Assembly (NCBI GenBank): GCA_934277495.1
Contig: CAKQUI010000017.1
Coordinates: forward strand, 1-27,580
Direction: 5' to 3'
Origin: an uncultured Clostridia bacterium
Lineage (GTDB): Bacteria > Bacillota > Clostridia > Peptostreptococcales > Anaerovoracaceae
Length of the DNA stretch: 27,580 nucleotides
Shown here: positions 1-7,819 of the stretch, piece by piece
How the letters are laid out: each line of letters begins with the position of its first letter
Position numbering within the stretch: the first letter of the stretch is position 1
The notes under the pieces: model-generated
What the model was told of the DNA's origin: nothing
Seen by the model: the letters and a program-made list of their open reading frames with translations, nothing else
The model's database searches: none
Translations under genes and position numbers: made by a program

Positions 1-89
1 CCGTTGACATAGCAGCCATAGACGTGGCCTATGTTGCCGTAGTCCGGGTTGAAACGCTTTCTTATCTCTCTTAATTCTTTCTGATTCAT
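1..89 (-). CDS. DUF4317 family protein, N-terminal fragment
   Basis: Only the first 29 codons are inside the window; the gene continues past the left edge. The visible N-terminus reads MNQKELREIRKRFNPDYGNI and continues GHVYGCYVNG, which resembles the start of DUF4317 proteins (a Met-Asn-Lys-Lys-Glu opening, then a Gly-Cys-Tyr-Val motif). The function of that family is unknown. The ATG is preceded by a GGGAGAATATC ribosome-binding site. The gene is separated from the ABC-transporter operon upstream by a terminator, so it should be transcribed on its own. The family call rests on a short match and is moderately sure. Confidence 0.6.
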   Translation of the reverse strand, partial: MNQKELREIRKRFNPDYGNIGHVYGCYVN

Positions 90-173
90 GATATTCTCCC
101 TGTCTTTATATCCGACGGCAGTACTGCCGTTTTTCTCATTCTTTATCTCCCGCCTGCAGCGGAAAGCATATAT

Positions 174-182
174 ATTCTATCA
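174..182 (-). promoter_or_regulatory. Candidate extended -10 promoter for the DUF4317 gene
   Basis: On the minus strand TGATAGAAT forms an extended -10 (TGn followed by TAGAAT), about 85 bases before the DUF4317 start and downstream of the terminator of the preceding operon. No good -35 is visible. The leader also holds a perfect 16-base palindrome at 115-130 (ACGGCAGTACTGCCGT). Confidence 0.35.
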
Positions 183-203
183 CAAACACGATGTCTTTCC
201 CAT

Positions 204-239
204 GAAAAAAACTCCCTGCAAAATCATCTGCGGGGAGTC
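204..239 (-). terminator. Rho-independent terminator of the amino-acid ABC operon
   Basis: Arms at 211-219 and 230-238 form a 9-bp stem (ACTCCCTGC with GCGGGGAGT, one G-U wobble) with a 10-base loop. On the minus strand it is followed by a run of seven T. It lies about 45 bases after the stop codon of the ATPase gene. Confidence 0.85.
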
Positions 240-285
240 ATTTATATCCGTATTATATTCTTTCGTTTTTTCCGCTGGAGAGCCT

Positions 286-990
286 TTACATGGACACGCC
301 TACCATGGACGCCAGGAATGACTTCAGGCGAGGATTCTCTGTAGTTTCGAAGATCTCCTCAGGCGTACCCTGGGCGATTATCTGTCCGTGATCCATGAAA
401 ACTACACGGTCAGCCACTTCTCTGGCAAATCCCATCTCATGAGTGACAAGAATCATGGTCCTGTGCTGCTTCGCAAGGTCTTTCATGACATTGAGAACCT
501 CTCCCGTTATCTCCGGGTCCAGTGCCGATGTCGGCTCGTCGAAAAGCATGAGATCAGGATCCATAGCAAGCGCCCTTGCTATAGCTACTCTCTGTTTCTG
601 TCCTCCTGAGATCTGCGCAGGATAAACATCAGCCTTGCTTTCAAGACCTACCATCTTCAGCAGCTCTCTTGCAGTGGCTTCCGCCTCCTGTTTATCTTTT
701 TTCAGGACTTTTACAGGTCCGTATGTTATGTTCTTCAGACAAGTCATATGAGGGAAAAGATTGAAGTGCTGGAACACCATGGATGTCCTGCCGCTTAGCT
801 TTATCTCTCCGGAGGTCGGAGTTGCAAGACCGTTGATGCATCTGAGCAGCGTGCTCTTGCCTGAACCGGATGGCCCGATTATAGCCACGATTTCTCCCTT
901 CTTTATGGAAAAGTCCACGTCGTTCACAGCTGTAAGGTCAGGGTATTTCTTGACTATGTGTTTCATTTCAAGGATCTTCTTCTTTTCCAT
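286..990 (-). CDS. glnQ: Polar amino-acid ABC transporter ATP-binding protein (GlnQ family)
   Basis: Cytoplasmic ATPase subunit that powers uptake of a polar amino acid. The 234 residues, normal for the family, show every ABC hallmark: Walker [10 protein letters not shown] (39-47), Q-loop [10 protein letters not shown] (72-81), signature SGGQKQR (128-134), Walker B LMLFDE (147-152), D-loop SALD and switch His184 in LVTHEMGFA. The FNLFPH Q-loop context is typical of the GlnQ/HisP/ArtP subfamily. The ATG overlaps the permease stop codon by one base (TAATG), indicating translational coupling, and a terminator follows. The substrate (glutamine, cystine, arginine or other) cannot be read from this subunit, so the symbol denotes the family only. 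Confidence 0.93.
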   Translation of the reverse strand: MEKKKILEMKHIVKKYPDLTAVNDVDFSIKKGEIVAIIGPSGSGKSTLLRCINGLATPTSGEIKLSGRTSMVFQHFNLFPHMTCLKNITYGPVKVLKKDKQEAEATARELLKMVGLESKADVYPAQISGGQKQRVAIARALAMDPDLMLFDEPTSALDPEITGEVLNVMKDLAKQHRTMILVTHEMGFAREVADRVVFMDHGQIIAQGTPEEIFETTENPRLKSFLASMVGVSM

Positions 991-1649
991 TAAAGTTCCC
1001 CCTTCCCGTCATATCTTTTAAAGTACTTCTCAAGTCTGCGTGCCAGGAGCGACAGGATAAATGTCATAAGCAGGTATATCACGGCTGCAAAGAAGTACGG
1101 CGTCACATCGGACATCCTGTTCACCGCACTGTTGGTAGCCTTCATCAGGTCTATGATCGGCAGCGTGGACGCCAGCGCAGTATCCTTTACCAGTGTGATG
1201 GCCTCATTGACTACAGGAGGCAGGATAGCCTTCATAGTCTGAGGCAGGATTATATCCATCATAGTCTGTCTTCTGGAAAGTCCCAGTGAATGAGCTGCCT
1301 CATACTGACCTATATCTATACTGTTGATACCGCCTCTGTATATTTCCGCAAAATATGCAGCATAGTTCAGCACATATGCCAGCAGCACTGTGATAAAGAC
1401 ATTCATCTTGATATCCAGCACCAGCGGGAAAAAGTAGTAGAAAAAGAACAGCTGCAGGAGCAGCGGTGTTCCTCTGAATATCCAGACATATGTTTTGCAT
1501 ATTATACTCAGCGGTTTTATCCTGCTGTTGCTGCCCAGTGCCACAGGGAGTCCCAGTGGAAGCGAGATCACAAGCGTAAGTGCAAAGATCTCCACAGTAA
1601 CCACTGTACACTCAAGCATATAAGGCAGAAATTCCATGATCTTGTCCAT
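990..1649 (-). CDS. glnP: Amino-acid ABC transporter permease (HisM/GlnP family)
   Basis: Integral membrane subunit of the importer, 219 residues. It has the conserved [12 protein letters not shown] segment (58-69) of the polar amino-acid permease family. The cytoplasmic EAA loop begins at about 117 ([14 protein letters not shown]) and contacts the ATPase. Hydrophobic segments are spread over about residues 10-35, 60-100 and 180-205. The start follows an AGGA-type ribosome-binding site. It sits 53 bases downstream of the binding-protein gene and overlaps the ATPase start by one base. As a single permease gene it probably works as a homodimer, which is known for this family and inferred here. 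Confidence 0.92.
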   Translation of the reverse strand: MDKIMEFLPYMLECTVVTVEIFALTLVISLPLGLPVALGSNSRIKPLSIICKTYVWIFRGTPLLLQLFFFYYFFPLVLDIKMNVFITVLLAYVLNYAAYFAEIYRGGINSIDIGQYEAAHSLGLSRRQTMMDIILPQTMKAILPPVVNEAITLVKDTALASTLPIIDLMKATNSAVNRMSDVTPYFFAAVIYLLMTFILSLLARRLEKYFKRYDGKGEL

Positions 1650-1702
1650 AATTATCCTGTCCTTGCATTTATGTTGTCAAAGCCCTTGCCAGGTCCTTAA
1701 TA

Positions 1703-2512
1703 CTAAAGTTCCTCAAATATAACGATGTTCTTGCCGAACCATTCCTTGCTGATCTTCTCAGCTTCTCCGCTGTCGATAGTAGCTCTGATAGCGTCGTTCA
1801 CCTTGTCTCTGAGCTCTGTATTATCTTTTTCGAATCCGATGACATAGTAGTCGTCTCCCAGTGAATAGGTACACTCTTTCATAGCTCCGTCAAGGTTCTT
1901 GTTAGTGTACTCGCCCAGCACCTGGTCTACAGCTATGACATCGACTCTTCCGGCTTTCAGGTCCAGTATAGCTGCATCATATGTCTTGTATTCACTGATG
2001 TTGTCCTTGAACTTGTCGTATGACTCGTTCTTCTTGAGCATTTCCAGTGCTGATGAATCAGCCTGTGTTCCTATCTTCAGGTCTGCAAGCTCTGTTGATT
2101 TCTTCACATCTGTATCCGAATCCTTCATTGCCATCAGAACGATCTTGTTGTTGAGATATTTGTTGGAAAGAGCCATTTTTTCTTCTCTTTCAGGTGTGAT
2201 GGACATTCCGTTCCATACGCAGTCAATAGTACCTGCCTTCAGTTCCATCTCCTTTGAATCCCAGTCGATAGGCTGGAATTTGGCTTTCATGCCCATTTCC
2301 TTAGCTACTGCATTGGCAAGGTCGATATCGAATCCTACCAGGTTGCCGTCCTTGTCACGGAATCCCATAGGTGCGAATGTGTCATCGAGTCCTATGACGA
2401 TAGTGTCCTTCGATGCTGTATCCTCCTTGTCGCTGCCTCCGCATCCTGTGAATGCGAACATCGTGAATATCATCACTGCTGCCATTGATATCGCAAATAA
2501 TTTTCTTTTCAT
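1703..2512 (-). CDS. Amino-acid ABC transporter substrate-binding lipoprotein
   Basis: Extracytoplasmic receptor of the importer, 269 residues. It starts with a lipoprotein signal peptide (MKRKLF, a hydrophobic stretch, then lipobox FTGC with the lipidated Cys at 24) and an acidic linker. The body is a type-3 periplasmic binding protein (SBP_bac_3): GLDDTFAPMGFRDKDGNLVG, then GFDIDLANAVAKEMG, and a GTQADSSA hinge-side motif. The initiator ATG is preceded by GGGAGAATC. It is the first gene of the three-gene operon and has a good promoter upstream. Ligand-specificity residues cannot be assigned with confidence. Confidence 0.92.
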   Translation of the reverse strand: MKRKLFAISMAAVMIFTMFAFTGCGGSDKEDTASKDTIVIGLDDTFAPMGFRDKDGNLVGFDIDLANAVAKEMGMKAKFQPIDWDSKEMELKAGTIDCVWNGMSITPEREEKMALSNKYLNNKIVLMAMKDSDTDVKKSTELADLKIGTQADSSALEMLKKNESYDKFKDNISEYKTYDAAILDLKAGRVDVIAVDQVLGEYTNKNLDGAMKECTYSLGDDYYVIGFEKDNTELRDKVNDAIRATIDSGEAEKISKEWFGKNIVIFEEL

Positions 2513-2547
2513 GATTCTCCCTCTCTTTTCGTTTAATCTAACATTTC

Positions 2548-2576
2548 ATTATTGCTTTATCGTGTTAAAACATCAA
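2548..2576 (-). promoter_or_regulatory. Sigma-70-type promoter of the amino-acid ABC operon
   Basis: On the minus strand a -35 TTGATG (2576-2571) and a -10 AATAAT (2553-2548) are separated by exactly 17 bases. The -10 ends 36 bases before the binding-protein ATG. Confidence 0.6.
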
Positions 2577-2868
2577 ACCGATTGTTTTTTAATGTTATCA
2601 TACAGACAGCCAAAAGTCAACCGGTTCGCGCATCTGTTTGCATATATATCTGCTCTCTGCCGGCATATCCTCCGGTACATGACGACCTGCAGCCATAGAA
2701 AGTGCTGAGCATGCAAATCCAGCTTTCCGTGACCGGATATCTTTATATGAAGGTCTGATTCCCTTTGTCTTCACAAATTTCTTCTGAAACGACGAGAGGA
2801 CCACATAATGTGATCCCCGTCATCGTTGTACTTTATTATATCTATTAGGTAATTAGAAAGGACAAAGT
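2577..2868. other. Intergenic region between hydA and the ABC operon
   Basis: About 290 bases without a convincing gene. Seen in it: a minus-strand TATAAT at about 2838-2843 without a good -35, and a hairpin-forming 19-base near-palindrome at 2798-2816. An open frame of 68 codons at 2598-2804 has only a GTG start inside that hairpin and no recognisable homology. No clear terminator follows hydA. Confidence 0.5.
2798..2816. repeat. Near-perfect inverted repeat, possible operator or RNA hairpin
   Basis: GGACCACATAATGTGATCC: two 8-base arms around a 3-base loop with one mismatch. As minus-strand RNA the mismatch becomes a U-G wobble, giving a complete 8-bp stem. No T-run follows on either strand, so it is not a standard intrinsic terminator. 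It could be a protein-binding site or an mRNA 3'-end stabiliser for hydA. Confidence 0.4.
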
Positions 2869-4578
2869 TTATTTGTAGTGCAGCAGTCTGTGAGCATTGT
2901 GACCCTTGAGTATGCCGTCATAGAGAGCATCTGTGATAGGGTTGTTCTGTGATACACGGACGCTTGTCATCCTGTCTGTATCATACATTCCTGTTGCTCT
3001 TTCTTCTCTTGCCATATTCTTAGGATCGAACGGCTGTCCTGCACCTGCGATACATCCGCCTCTGCATGCCATTACCTCGATGAAGTCGTAGTATACTTCA
3101 CCTGCTTTGACAGCATTGAGAAGGTTCTCAGCATTGCGCAGTCCGCTGACGATAGCTATGGAAAGTTCACGTTCACCGTAAGGTACTTTTACTTCCTTGA
3201 CTCCGTCAAAACCTCTGACGCCTGTAAATGCGATCTGCTCTACTGCAGCTCTGTCATTGCCTGCGATTGCACGGATAACTGCCTCTGTTACACCGCCTGT
3301 CACGCCGAATATGATTCCGGCTCCGCTGGCGATGCTGAACGGTGTATCTACTGCTTCAGGCAGGATCTCTTCGAATCTCAGTCCGGCTTCTCTGATCATT
3401 GCAGCCAGTTCCTGAGTAGTTATCGAAATGTCTACTGCCGGCTCATCGCCGTAGTTGAATTCATCTCTCTTTACTTCGTATTTCTTAGCTGTACAAGGCA
3501 TTACTGCGATCACCTTGGTCTTCTTAGCCTTGTTGCCTACGTTCAGACCTTCGTTCGCTGCTTTTTCCTTGAGGACTGCACCGAACATCTCCATAGGAGA
3601 TTTGCAGCTGGATACGTTTTCTTTAAGGTCAGGATGGAAAGTCTCAACATACTTGAACCATGCAGGACAGCATGATGTCAGCAGAGGCAGTTTTTCGCCT
3701 GTCTTGAGTCTTTCCAGCAGTTCAGCTGACTCCTCCATTACAGTCAGGTCAGCGCCTGTTGCTGTATCATATACTTCATCGAAGCCCATCTTTCTCATGG
3801 CTGCGACCATCTTGCCCATTACATTCGTACCCTTAGGGATACCGAACTCGTCGCCGAGAGCAACACGTACTGCCGGAGCGATCTGAGCCTGCACGATGAT
3901 ATTGTCATCGTTGAGCATTTCCCATACTCTCTGCACATCGCTTCTGATAGTGATGGCAGCTGTAGGACATACTGCAGCACACTGTCCGCAGTTGACGCAG
4001 TTGGATTCTGCCAGCGGCATGTTGAATGCTGCCTCTACGTTCATCTTCGAGCCTCTGTGTACGAAATCGATAGCACCTACATTCTGTATTTCGTCACACA
4101 TACGCACGCAGTCACCGCAGAGTATGCACTTGTCCGGATGACGTATGATAGCCGGGGATGAATCGTCTATAGTACCGTCCATACTGTATGTTTCGAATCT
4201 TACTTTATCTACTCCGAACCTTGCTGCCAGTTCCTGGAGCTGACAGTTTGAACGTTTTTCACAAGTTATACAGTCTCTGTTATGGTCAGCCAGCATGAGT
4301 TCCAGGATCATCTTCCTGTATTCCTGAAGTCTTGGCGTATTTGTCTTTATTTCCATGCCTGCTCTCGGAGGAGTCGAACATGATGCCATTATCGTGCCTT
4401 TTTTGTCTTCGACGATACACATTCTGCATGCTCCGTAAGTCGAAAGCTTTGAGTAGTAGCAGAGTGTAGGCATATCGAATCCGGCTTTCCTGATAACATC
4501 AAGTATATTTTTCTCACCCTCGATCGGTACAGGCATACCGTTGATTATCATGGTTCTCTGATTATTTCCTGCAGTCAT
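2869..4578 (-). CDS. hydA: [FeFe]-hydrogenase catalytic subunit HydA
   Basis: Cytoplasmic [FeFe]-hydrogenase, 569 residues, making or consuming H2. Cofactor sites in order: an N-terminal [2Fe-2S] (C40, C51, C54, C67), a His-Cys3 [4Fe-4S] (H99, C103, C106, C112), two [4Fe-4S] ferredoxin motifs (C151-C161 and C194-C204), then the H-cluster domain. All three H-cluster signatures are present: L1 TSCCPAW (301-307), L2 MPCTAKKYE (360-368) and L3 EVMACRGGCIAGAGQP (501-516), so the enzyme should be active. It lacks the extra C-terminal [2Fe-2S] domain known in Thermotoga HydA. Its AAGGAGGA ribosome-binding site lies in the 3' end of hydB, two bases away. With HydB and HydC it should form the NADH- and ferredoxin-linked, probably bifurcating, trimer (inferred from the gene set). 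Confidence 0.95.
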   Translation of the reverse strand: MTAGNNQRTMIINGMPVPIEGEKNILDVIRKAGFDMPTLCYYSKLSTYGACRMCIVEDKKGTIMASCSTPPRAGMEIKTNTPRLQEYRKMILELMLADHNRDCITCEKRSNCQLQELAARFGVDKVRFETYSMDGTIDDSSPAIIRHPDKCILCGDCVRMCDEIQNVGAIDFVHRGSKMNVEAAFNMPLAESNCVNCGQCAAVCPTAAITIRSDVQRVWEMLNDDNIIVQAQIAPAVRVALGDEFGIPKGTNVMGKMVAAMRKMGFDEVYDTATGADLTVMEESAELLERLKTGEKLPLLTSCCPAWFKYVETFHPDLKENVSSCKSPMEMFGAVLKEKAANEGLNVGNKAKKTKVIAVMPCTAKKYEVKRDEFNYGDEPAVDISITTQELAAMIREAGLRFEEILPEAVDTPFSIASGAGIIFGVTGGVTEAVIRAIAGNDRAAVEQIAFTGVRGFDGVKEVKVPYGERELSIAIVSGLRNAENLLNAVKAGEVYYDFIEVMACRGGCIAGAGQPFDPKNMAREERATGMYDTDRMTSVRVSQNNPITDALYDGILKGHNAHRLLHYK

Positions 4579-4580
4579 TA

Positions 4581-6458
4581 TTAATCCTCCTTCACCGCAC
4601 CGAACTTACACTTCTCTATGCAGGCACCGCACTTGATACATTTAGCTGCATCGATAACGAACGGCTCCTTGACTTTGCCGGATATGGCATTGACAGGACA
4701 GACTTTGGAGCAGAGGGAACAGCCCTTGCACGCTTCTGCGTCTATGTAAAGTTTCTTCAATGCCTGGCAGTTGTGAGTCCTGCACTTCTTTTCAACGATA
4801 TGTTCAACATATTCGTCTCTGAAATATTTCAGTGTGGATACTACAGGGTTTGCTGCAGTTTTTCCAAGTCCGCAGAGAGCTGTGGACTTGATAGTGTCAG
4901 CAAGCTGCTCCAGAGTATCGAGATCGCTCATTTCACCGTTTCCGGCTACGATCTTTTCGAGGATGTCCAGCATTCTTCTGGTACCTTCTCTGCATGGTAC
5001 ACATTTACCGCATGATTCGTTCTGTGTGAAGTTCATGAAGAATCTTGCAACTTCTACCATACATGTGTCTTCATCCATTACTACCAGACCGCCTGAACCT
5101 ATCATGGCTCCGACTTTCTTAAGGCTGTCGAAATCCAGCGGCAGGTCGAGATGTTCTTCAGTAAGACATGCACCTGACGGTCCGCCTATCTGTACTGCCT
5201 TGAACTTCTTGCCGCCTCTGATACCTCCGCCTATGTCGAAGATGATCTTTCTCAGCGTTGTTCCCATAGGTACTTCGATGAGGCCTGTGTTGGAAATGTT
5301 ACCTGTAAGGGCGAATGCTTTTGTTCCCGGACTTGCTTCAGGTCCGATGGACTTGTACCATTCAGCACCCTTGGCGATTATGATAGGAACATTGGCAAAT
5401 GTCTCTACGTTGTTCAGCAGGGTAGGCTGGTTGAAGAGACCATGTTCCACTGTTCTTGGCGGTTTTACACGAGGCATACCTCTGTTGCCTTCAATGGAAG
5501 TAGTGAGGGCACTTCCTTCACCGCATACGAACGCACCTGCGCCCTTTACGATATGTATATCGAATGAGAAATCTGTTCCGAGAATGTTCTCTCCCAGTAT
5601 TCCTTCGGCTCTTGCCTGTTTTATTGCCTTGTCCAGTCTCTGTACAGCGAGCGGGTATTCAGCACGAACGTATATATAACCTTCCTTCGCACCTGCAGCA
5701 TAACCTGCGATTATCATACCTTCCAGAAGTTTGTGCGGGTCTCCTTCCATGATACTTCTGTCCATGAATGCGCCCGGATCTCCTTCGTCACCGTTACATA
5801 CGACGTATTTCATTTCGGCTTTCTGGTTCTTCACCTGCTGCCATTTCCTGCCTGCGGGGAATCCGCCGCCGCCTCTTCCTCTGAGGTTGGAATCATATAT
5901 AGTCTTGACAATGTCATCTCTTGTGATGTCGAAGAGACATTTTTCCAGCGAGCTGTATCCGCCGTAAGCGATATATTCGTTTATTGATTCTGCATCTATC
6001 TGTCCGCAGTCTTCGAGAACTGTTCTGGTCTGATGTTTATAGAACGGTATCTCTTCCTGTACCGGATAAGTCTTGCCTTCTTCTGTATAGATGAGCCTTT
6101 CTACGACTTCATCACCTATTATTGATTTTTCTACGATCTCTTCGCAGTCATCTATGCCGACCTTGAGGTAGAACAGCTTGGCAGGTTCTATTCTCAGAAC
6201 CGGACCCATCTCGCAGAATCCATGACATCCGCTCTTCTTGAGTCCTACTGTTTCGCCGCATCCGTCTTCCTCCAGGATGACTTCGCATTTGAGACCTTTA
6301 GCTTCAATGATTTCCTGTATTTTATCGAAAATATCCATCGAACCGCCGGCAACGCACCCTGTTCCGCCGCAGACATAGATCTTTTTCTTCTGTCTGTCCA
6401 GTTCATTCAGGAATTTTTCTCTGTAATTCTTGATTTCAGTTCTGTTATTAATTCTCAT
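4581..6458 (-). CDS. hydB: NADH-binding diaphorase subunit HydB of the [FeFe]-hydrogenase
   Basis: NuoF-like flavoprotein carrying the NAD(H) and FMN site of HydABC. Numbered from the upstream ATG (626 residues): a thioredoxin-like [2Fe-2S] domain (about 27-100), FMN/NADH motifs GRGGGGFPAGRKW (195-207) and CNGDEGDPGAF (222-232), an SLBB-like region, a [4Fe-4S] site (C484, C487, C490, C530) and a C-terminal two-cluster ferredoxin domain (C578-C588, C608-C618). An extra Cys pair, CRTHNC (560-565), precedes the ferredoxin domain. Two ATGs lie side by side (6461 and 6458). The AGGAGGG ribosome-binding site is only 3 bases from the first and 6 from the second, so I favour 6458. The start overlaps the end of hydC. 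Confidence 0.94.
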   Translation of the reverse strand: MRINNRTEIKNYREKFLNELDRQKKKIYVCGGTGCVAGGSMDIFDKIQEIIEAKGLKCEVILEEDGCGETVGLKKSGCHGFCEMGPVLRIEPAKLFYLKVGIDDCEEIVEKSIIGDEVVERLIYTEEGKTYPVQEEIPFYKHQTRTVLEDCGQIDAESINEYIAYGGYSSLEKCLFDITRDDIVKTIYDSNLRGRGGGGFPAGRKWQQVKNQKAEMKYVVCNGDEGDPGAFMDRSIMEGDPHKLLEGMIIAGYAAGAKEGYIYVRAEYPLAVQRLDKAIKQARAEGILGENILGTDFSFDIHIVKGAGAFVCGEGSALTTSIEGNRGMPRVKPPRTVEHGLFNQPTLLNNVETFANVPIIIAKGAEWYKSIGPEASPGTKAFALTGNISNTGLIEVPMGTTLRKIIFDIGGGIRGGKKFKAVQIGGPSGACLTEEHLDLPLDFDSLKKVGAMIGSGGLVVMDEDTCMVEVARFFMNFTQNESCGKCVPCREGTRRMLDILEKIVAGNGEMSDLDTLEQLADTIKSTALCGLGKTAANPVVSTLKYFRDEYVEHIVEKKCRTHNCQALKKLYIDAEACKGCSLCSKVCPVNAISGKVKEPFVIDAAKCIKCGACIEKCKFGAVKED

Positions 6459-6933
6459 CATTACCCTCCTCTGATAATTCGTCGATCAGGGCTGTAGCTG
6501 AATCCGGTGTCATTGCCGGATACACCTTGTCATTCACTGTCAGAACAGGGGCCAGGCCGCATGCTCCCAGACATGATACTGTTTCTACAGTGAACATCTC
6601 GTCTGATGTCGTCTTCTTCTCGCCGGAAAGATCAAGTTTGTCTCTCAGCGCATTCAGAATTGGGATAGATTTTCTAACGTGACATGCTGTACCATCGCAT
6701 ATCTTGATGACGTACTTTCCTTTCGGTTCGAGAGAAAAGTTCTCATAAAACGTCGCTACACTGTAGATCTTCGCAATACTCACGTTTATAGCTTTCGCAA
6801 GATAGAACAGTGCTTCTTTTGGCAGGTATCTGTACTCTTCCTGGATATCCTGCAGAATAGCAACAATTGGCTTACGATCTGCATGACGCTCTACGATAGC
6901 ATCAATCGTTTTGCTCATTTCGTTGTAATCCAT
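6448..6933 (-). CDS. hydC: NuoE-like [2Fe-2S] subunit HydC of the [FeFe]-hydrogenase
   Basis: Small thioredoxin-fold ferredoxin subunit, 161 residues, the expected NuoE length. The [2Fe-2S] ligands are visible as CDGTACHV (start of the C-x4-C pair) and CLGACG (C-x3-C). The N-terminal helical part contains ILQDIQEEYRYLP, typical of NuoE/HydC. It is the first gene of hydCBA and has a strong AGGAGG ribosome-binding site 4 bases before the ATG. Its end overlaps hydB by about 11-14 bases. In the known HydABC trimers this subunit contacts HydB and is needed for bifurcation. Confidence 0.93.
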   Translation of the reverse strand: MDYNEMSKTIDAIVERHADRKPIVAILQDIQEEYRYLPKEALFYLAKAINVSIAKIYSVATFYENFSLEPKGKYVIKICDGTACHVRKSIPILNALRDKLDLSGEKKTTSDEMFTVETVSCLGACGLAPVLTVNDKVYPAMTPDSATALIDELSEEGNDEN

Positions 6934-6954
6934 GATTCCTCCTAATTAACTAAT

Positions 6955-6972
6955 TTGACATAATTTAACCAA
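6955..6972. promoter_or_regulatory. Rex-like operator candidate at hydC
   Basis: On the minus strand TTGGTTAAATTATGTCAA has the TTG-N12-CAA frame of Rex operators and 9 of 14 bases of the clostridial consensus TTGTTAAnnnnTTAACAA. It lies just downstream of the predicted transcription start of hydC, a suitable place for a roadblock repressor. The match is imperfect. Confidence 0.3.
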
Positions 6973-6986
6973 TCTTTTTTAATCAA

Positions 6987-7015
6987 ATTTTACTGAAATT
7001 TATAAATGCTTGCAA
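6987..7015 (-). promoter_or_regulatory. Sigma-70-type promoter of hydCBA
   Basis: On the minus strand a -35 TTGCAA (7015-7010) and a -10 TAAAAT (6992-6987) are 17 bases apart. This gives a leader of about 45 bases before the hydC ATG. Confidence 0.6.
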
Positions 7016-7439
7016 TAATATATTACGGAATTTACAGAATTTTGTCCAGTACTATCTTGCTGTCTTTGGTATAACAGCTGTTTTTTGAGCGATTTTATTA
7101 AATTCTGTAACAGATGATCACTGTTACGATGCTGTATTTTCACACATTCTGAACTGTTTTTTATGAAATAGATTTCCACTCAGTTATTTTTTTAACAACA
7201 TTGCTGCAGGCTCCGTTTGAGGTCATAAACAGCCTGAATTCATCGAAAAACGTTGTATTTTCACGTTTTTTATCATTATGTTGCCGTTTTTGCACCTGTG
7301 AAATTACATTATTTTTAGCAATTTTTACAGGAAATTTTCTTCCAAATGATATAAATTCTACAGAAAAATGTCTTGTTTTTAAATAAAAATTCTTCAAAAA
7401 TATGCGCATCATCATGCAGATTTACGAACTTTATCTTTG
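7016..7439. other. AT-rich non-coding region upstream of the hyd promoter
   Basis: About 420 bases of strongly AT-rich sequence, unlike the flanking genes. An 84-codon minus frame at 7161-7415 has no ribosome-binding site, a low-complexity composition and no recognisable family, so I do not call it a gene. A 7-bp hairpin (GTAACAG/CTGTTAC, 7107-7127) and a palindrome AACAGCTGTT at about 7073 are visible. I found no group II intron domain V in it. Confidence 0.5.
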
Positions 7440-7704
7440 ACAATATTGTATAAAACAGCAGCATACATTCCTTCAGCTCGATCCATCTGCCTCATCTGTC
7501 ACAGATGAGCCTGTGCGGCTGCCGGACTTTGACCTGTATCACAGTAAGACCAGAGAATCGCCTGCATCTCCTTCAGAGGGTCTGCCCAGCGAAGCAAGGG
7601 TATTCTGCATCACGACAGACACCCTTGGTGTTCAGCTATCTTCTTCCCGCTACCGGACGAATTCGGGACTTTGCCCCTTTAGAAATGTGCGCCGCCGGGC
7701 GCAC
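7440..7704 (-). mobile_element. Group IIC intron remnant (5' end, domain I fragment)
   Basis: Read on the minus strand from 7704 the sequence starts GTGCGCCCGGCGGCGCAC, the conserved 5' end of bacterial group II introns. It continues with landmark segments in the right order for class C introns such as that of Oceanobacillus iheyensis: GGGGCAAAGTCCCGAA, then GATAGCTGAACACCAAGGGT, GTCTGTCGTGATGCAGAA, CTCTGAAGGAGATGCAGG and AGATGAGGCAGATGGATCGA. Similarity fades near 7440. No reverse-transcriptase frame and no domain V/VI are seen, so it is a dead fragment. It begins directly behind the T-run of the rnf terminator, the preferred target of class C introns. The 3' limit is approximate. Confidence 0.75.
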
Positions 7705-7708
7705 CACG

Positions 7709-7743
7709 AAAAAACACACCTGTACGCATCGTACAGGTGTGTT
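7709..7743 (-). terminator. Rho-independent terminator of the rnf operon
   Basis: A perfect 14-bp stem (AACACACCTGTACG, 7713-7726, with 7730-7743) and a 3-base loop, followed on the minus strand by a run of six T. It lies about 75 bases after the rnfB stop. The group IIC intron fragment begins 4 bases beyond its T-run. Confidence 0.92.
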
Positions 7744-7819
7744 ATATCGCTTTATTATTGCCATACGCTGCTTTTCCGGCAGCTGCTATGACGAATATCT
7801 ATTTGTATATACTGCAGGT

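Noticed and set aside
115..130. Palindrome ACGGCAGTACTGCCGT followed by TTTTT on the plus strand
   Set aside because: Could resemble a plus-strand terminator, but no plus-strand gene lies upstream; more likely a leader hairpin of the DUF4317 gene.
311..316. CRISPR array, tRNA or rRNA genes anywhere in the window
   Set aside because: No regularly spaced direct repeats and no tRNA or rRNA signature were noticed on either strand; coordinates here are only a placeholder for the whole window.
2598..2804. 68-codon minus-strand open frame upstream of the ABC operon
   Set aside because: Starts with GTG inside a palindrome, has a poor ribosome-binding site and no recognisable family; overlaps the operon promoter side.
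7161..7415. 84-codon minus-strand open frame
   Set aside because: AT-rich, low-complexity Lys/Phe-rich translation, no ribosome-binding site before ATGATGATG; looks like chance in non-coding DNA.
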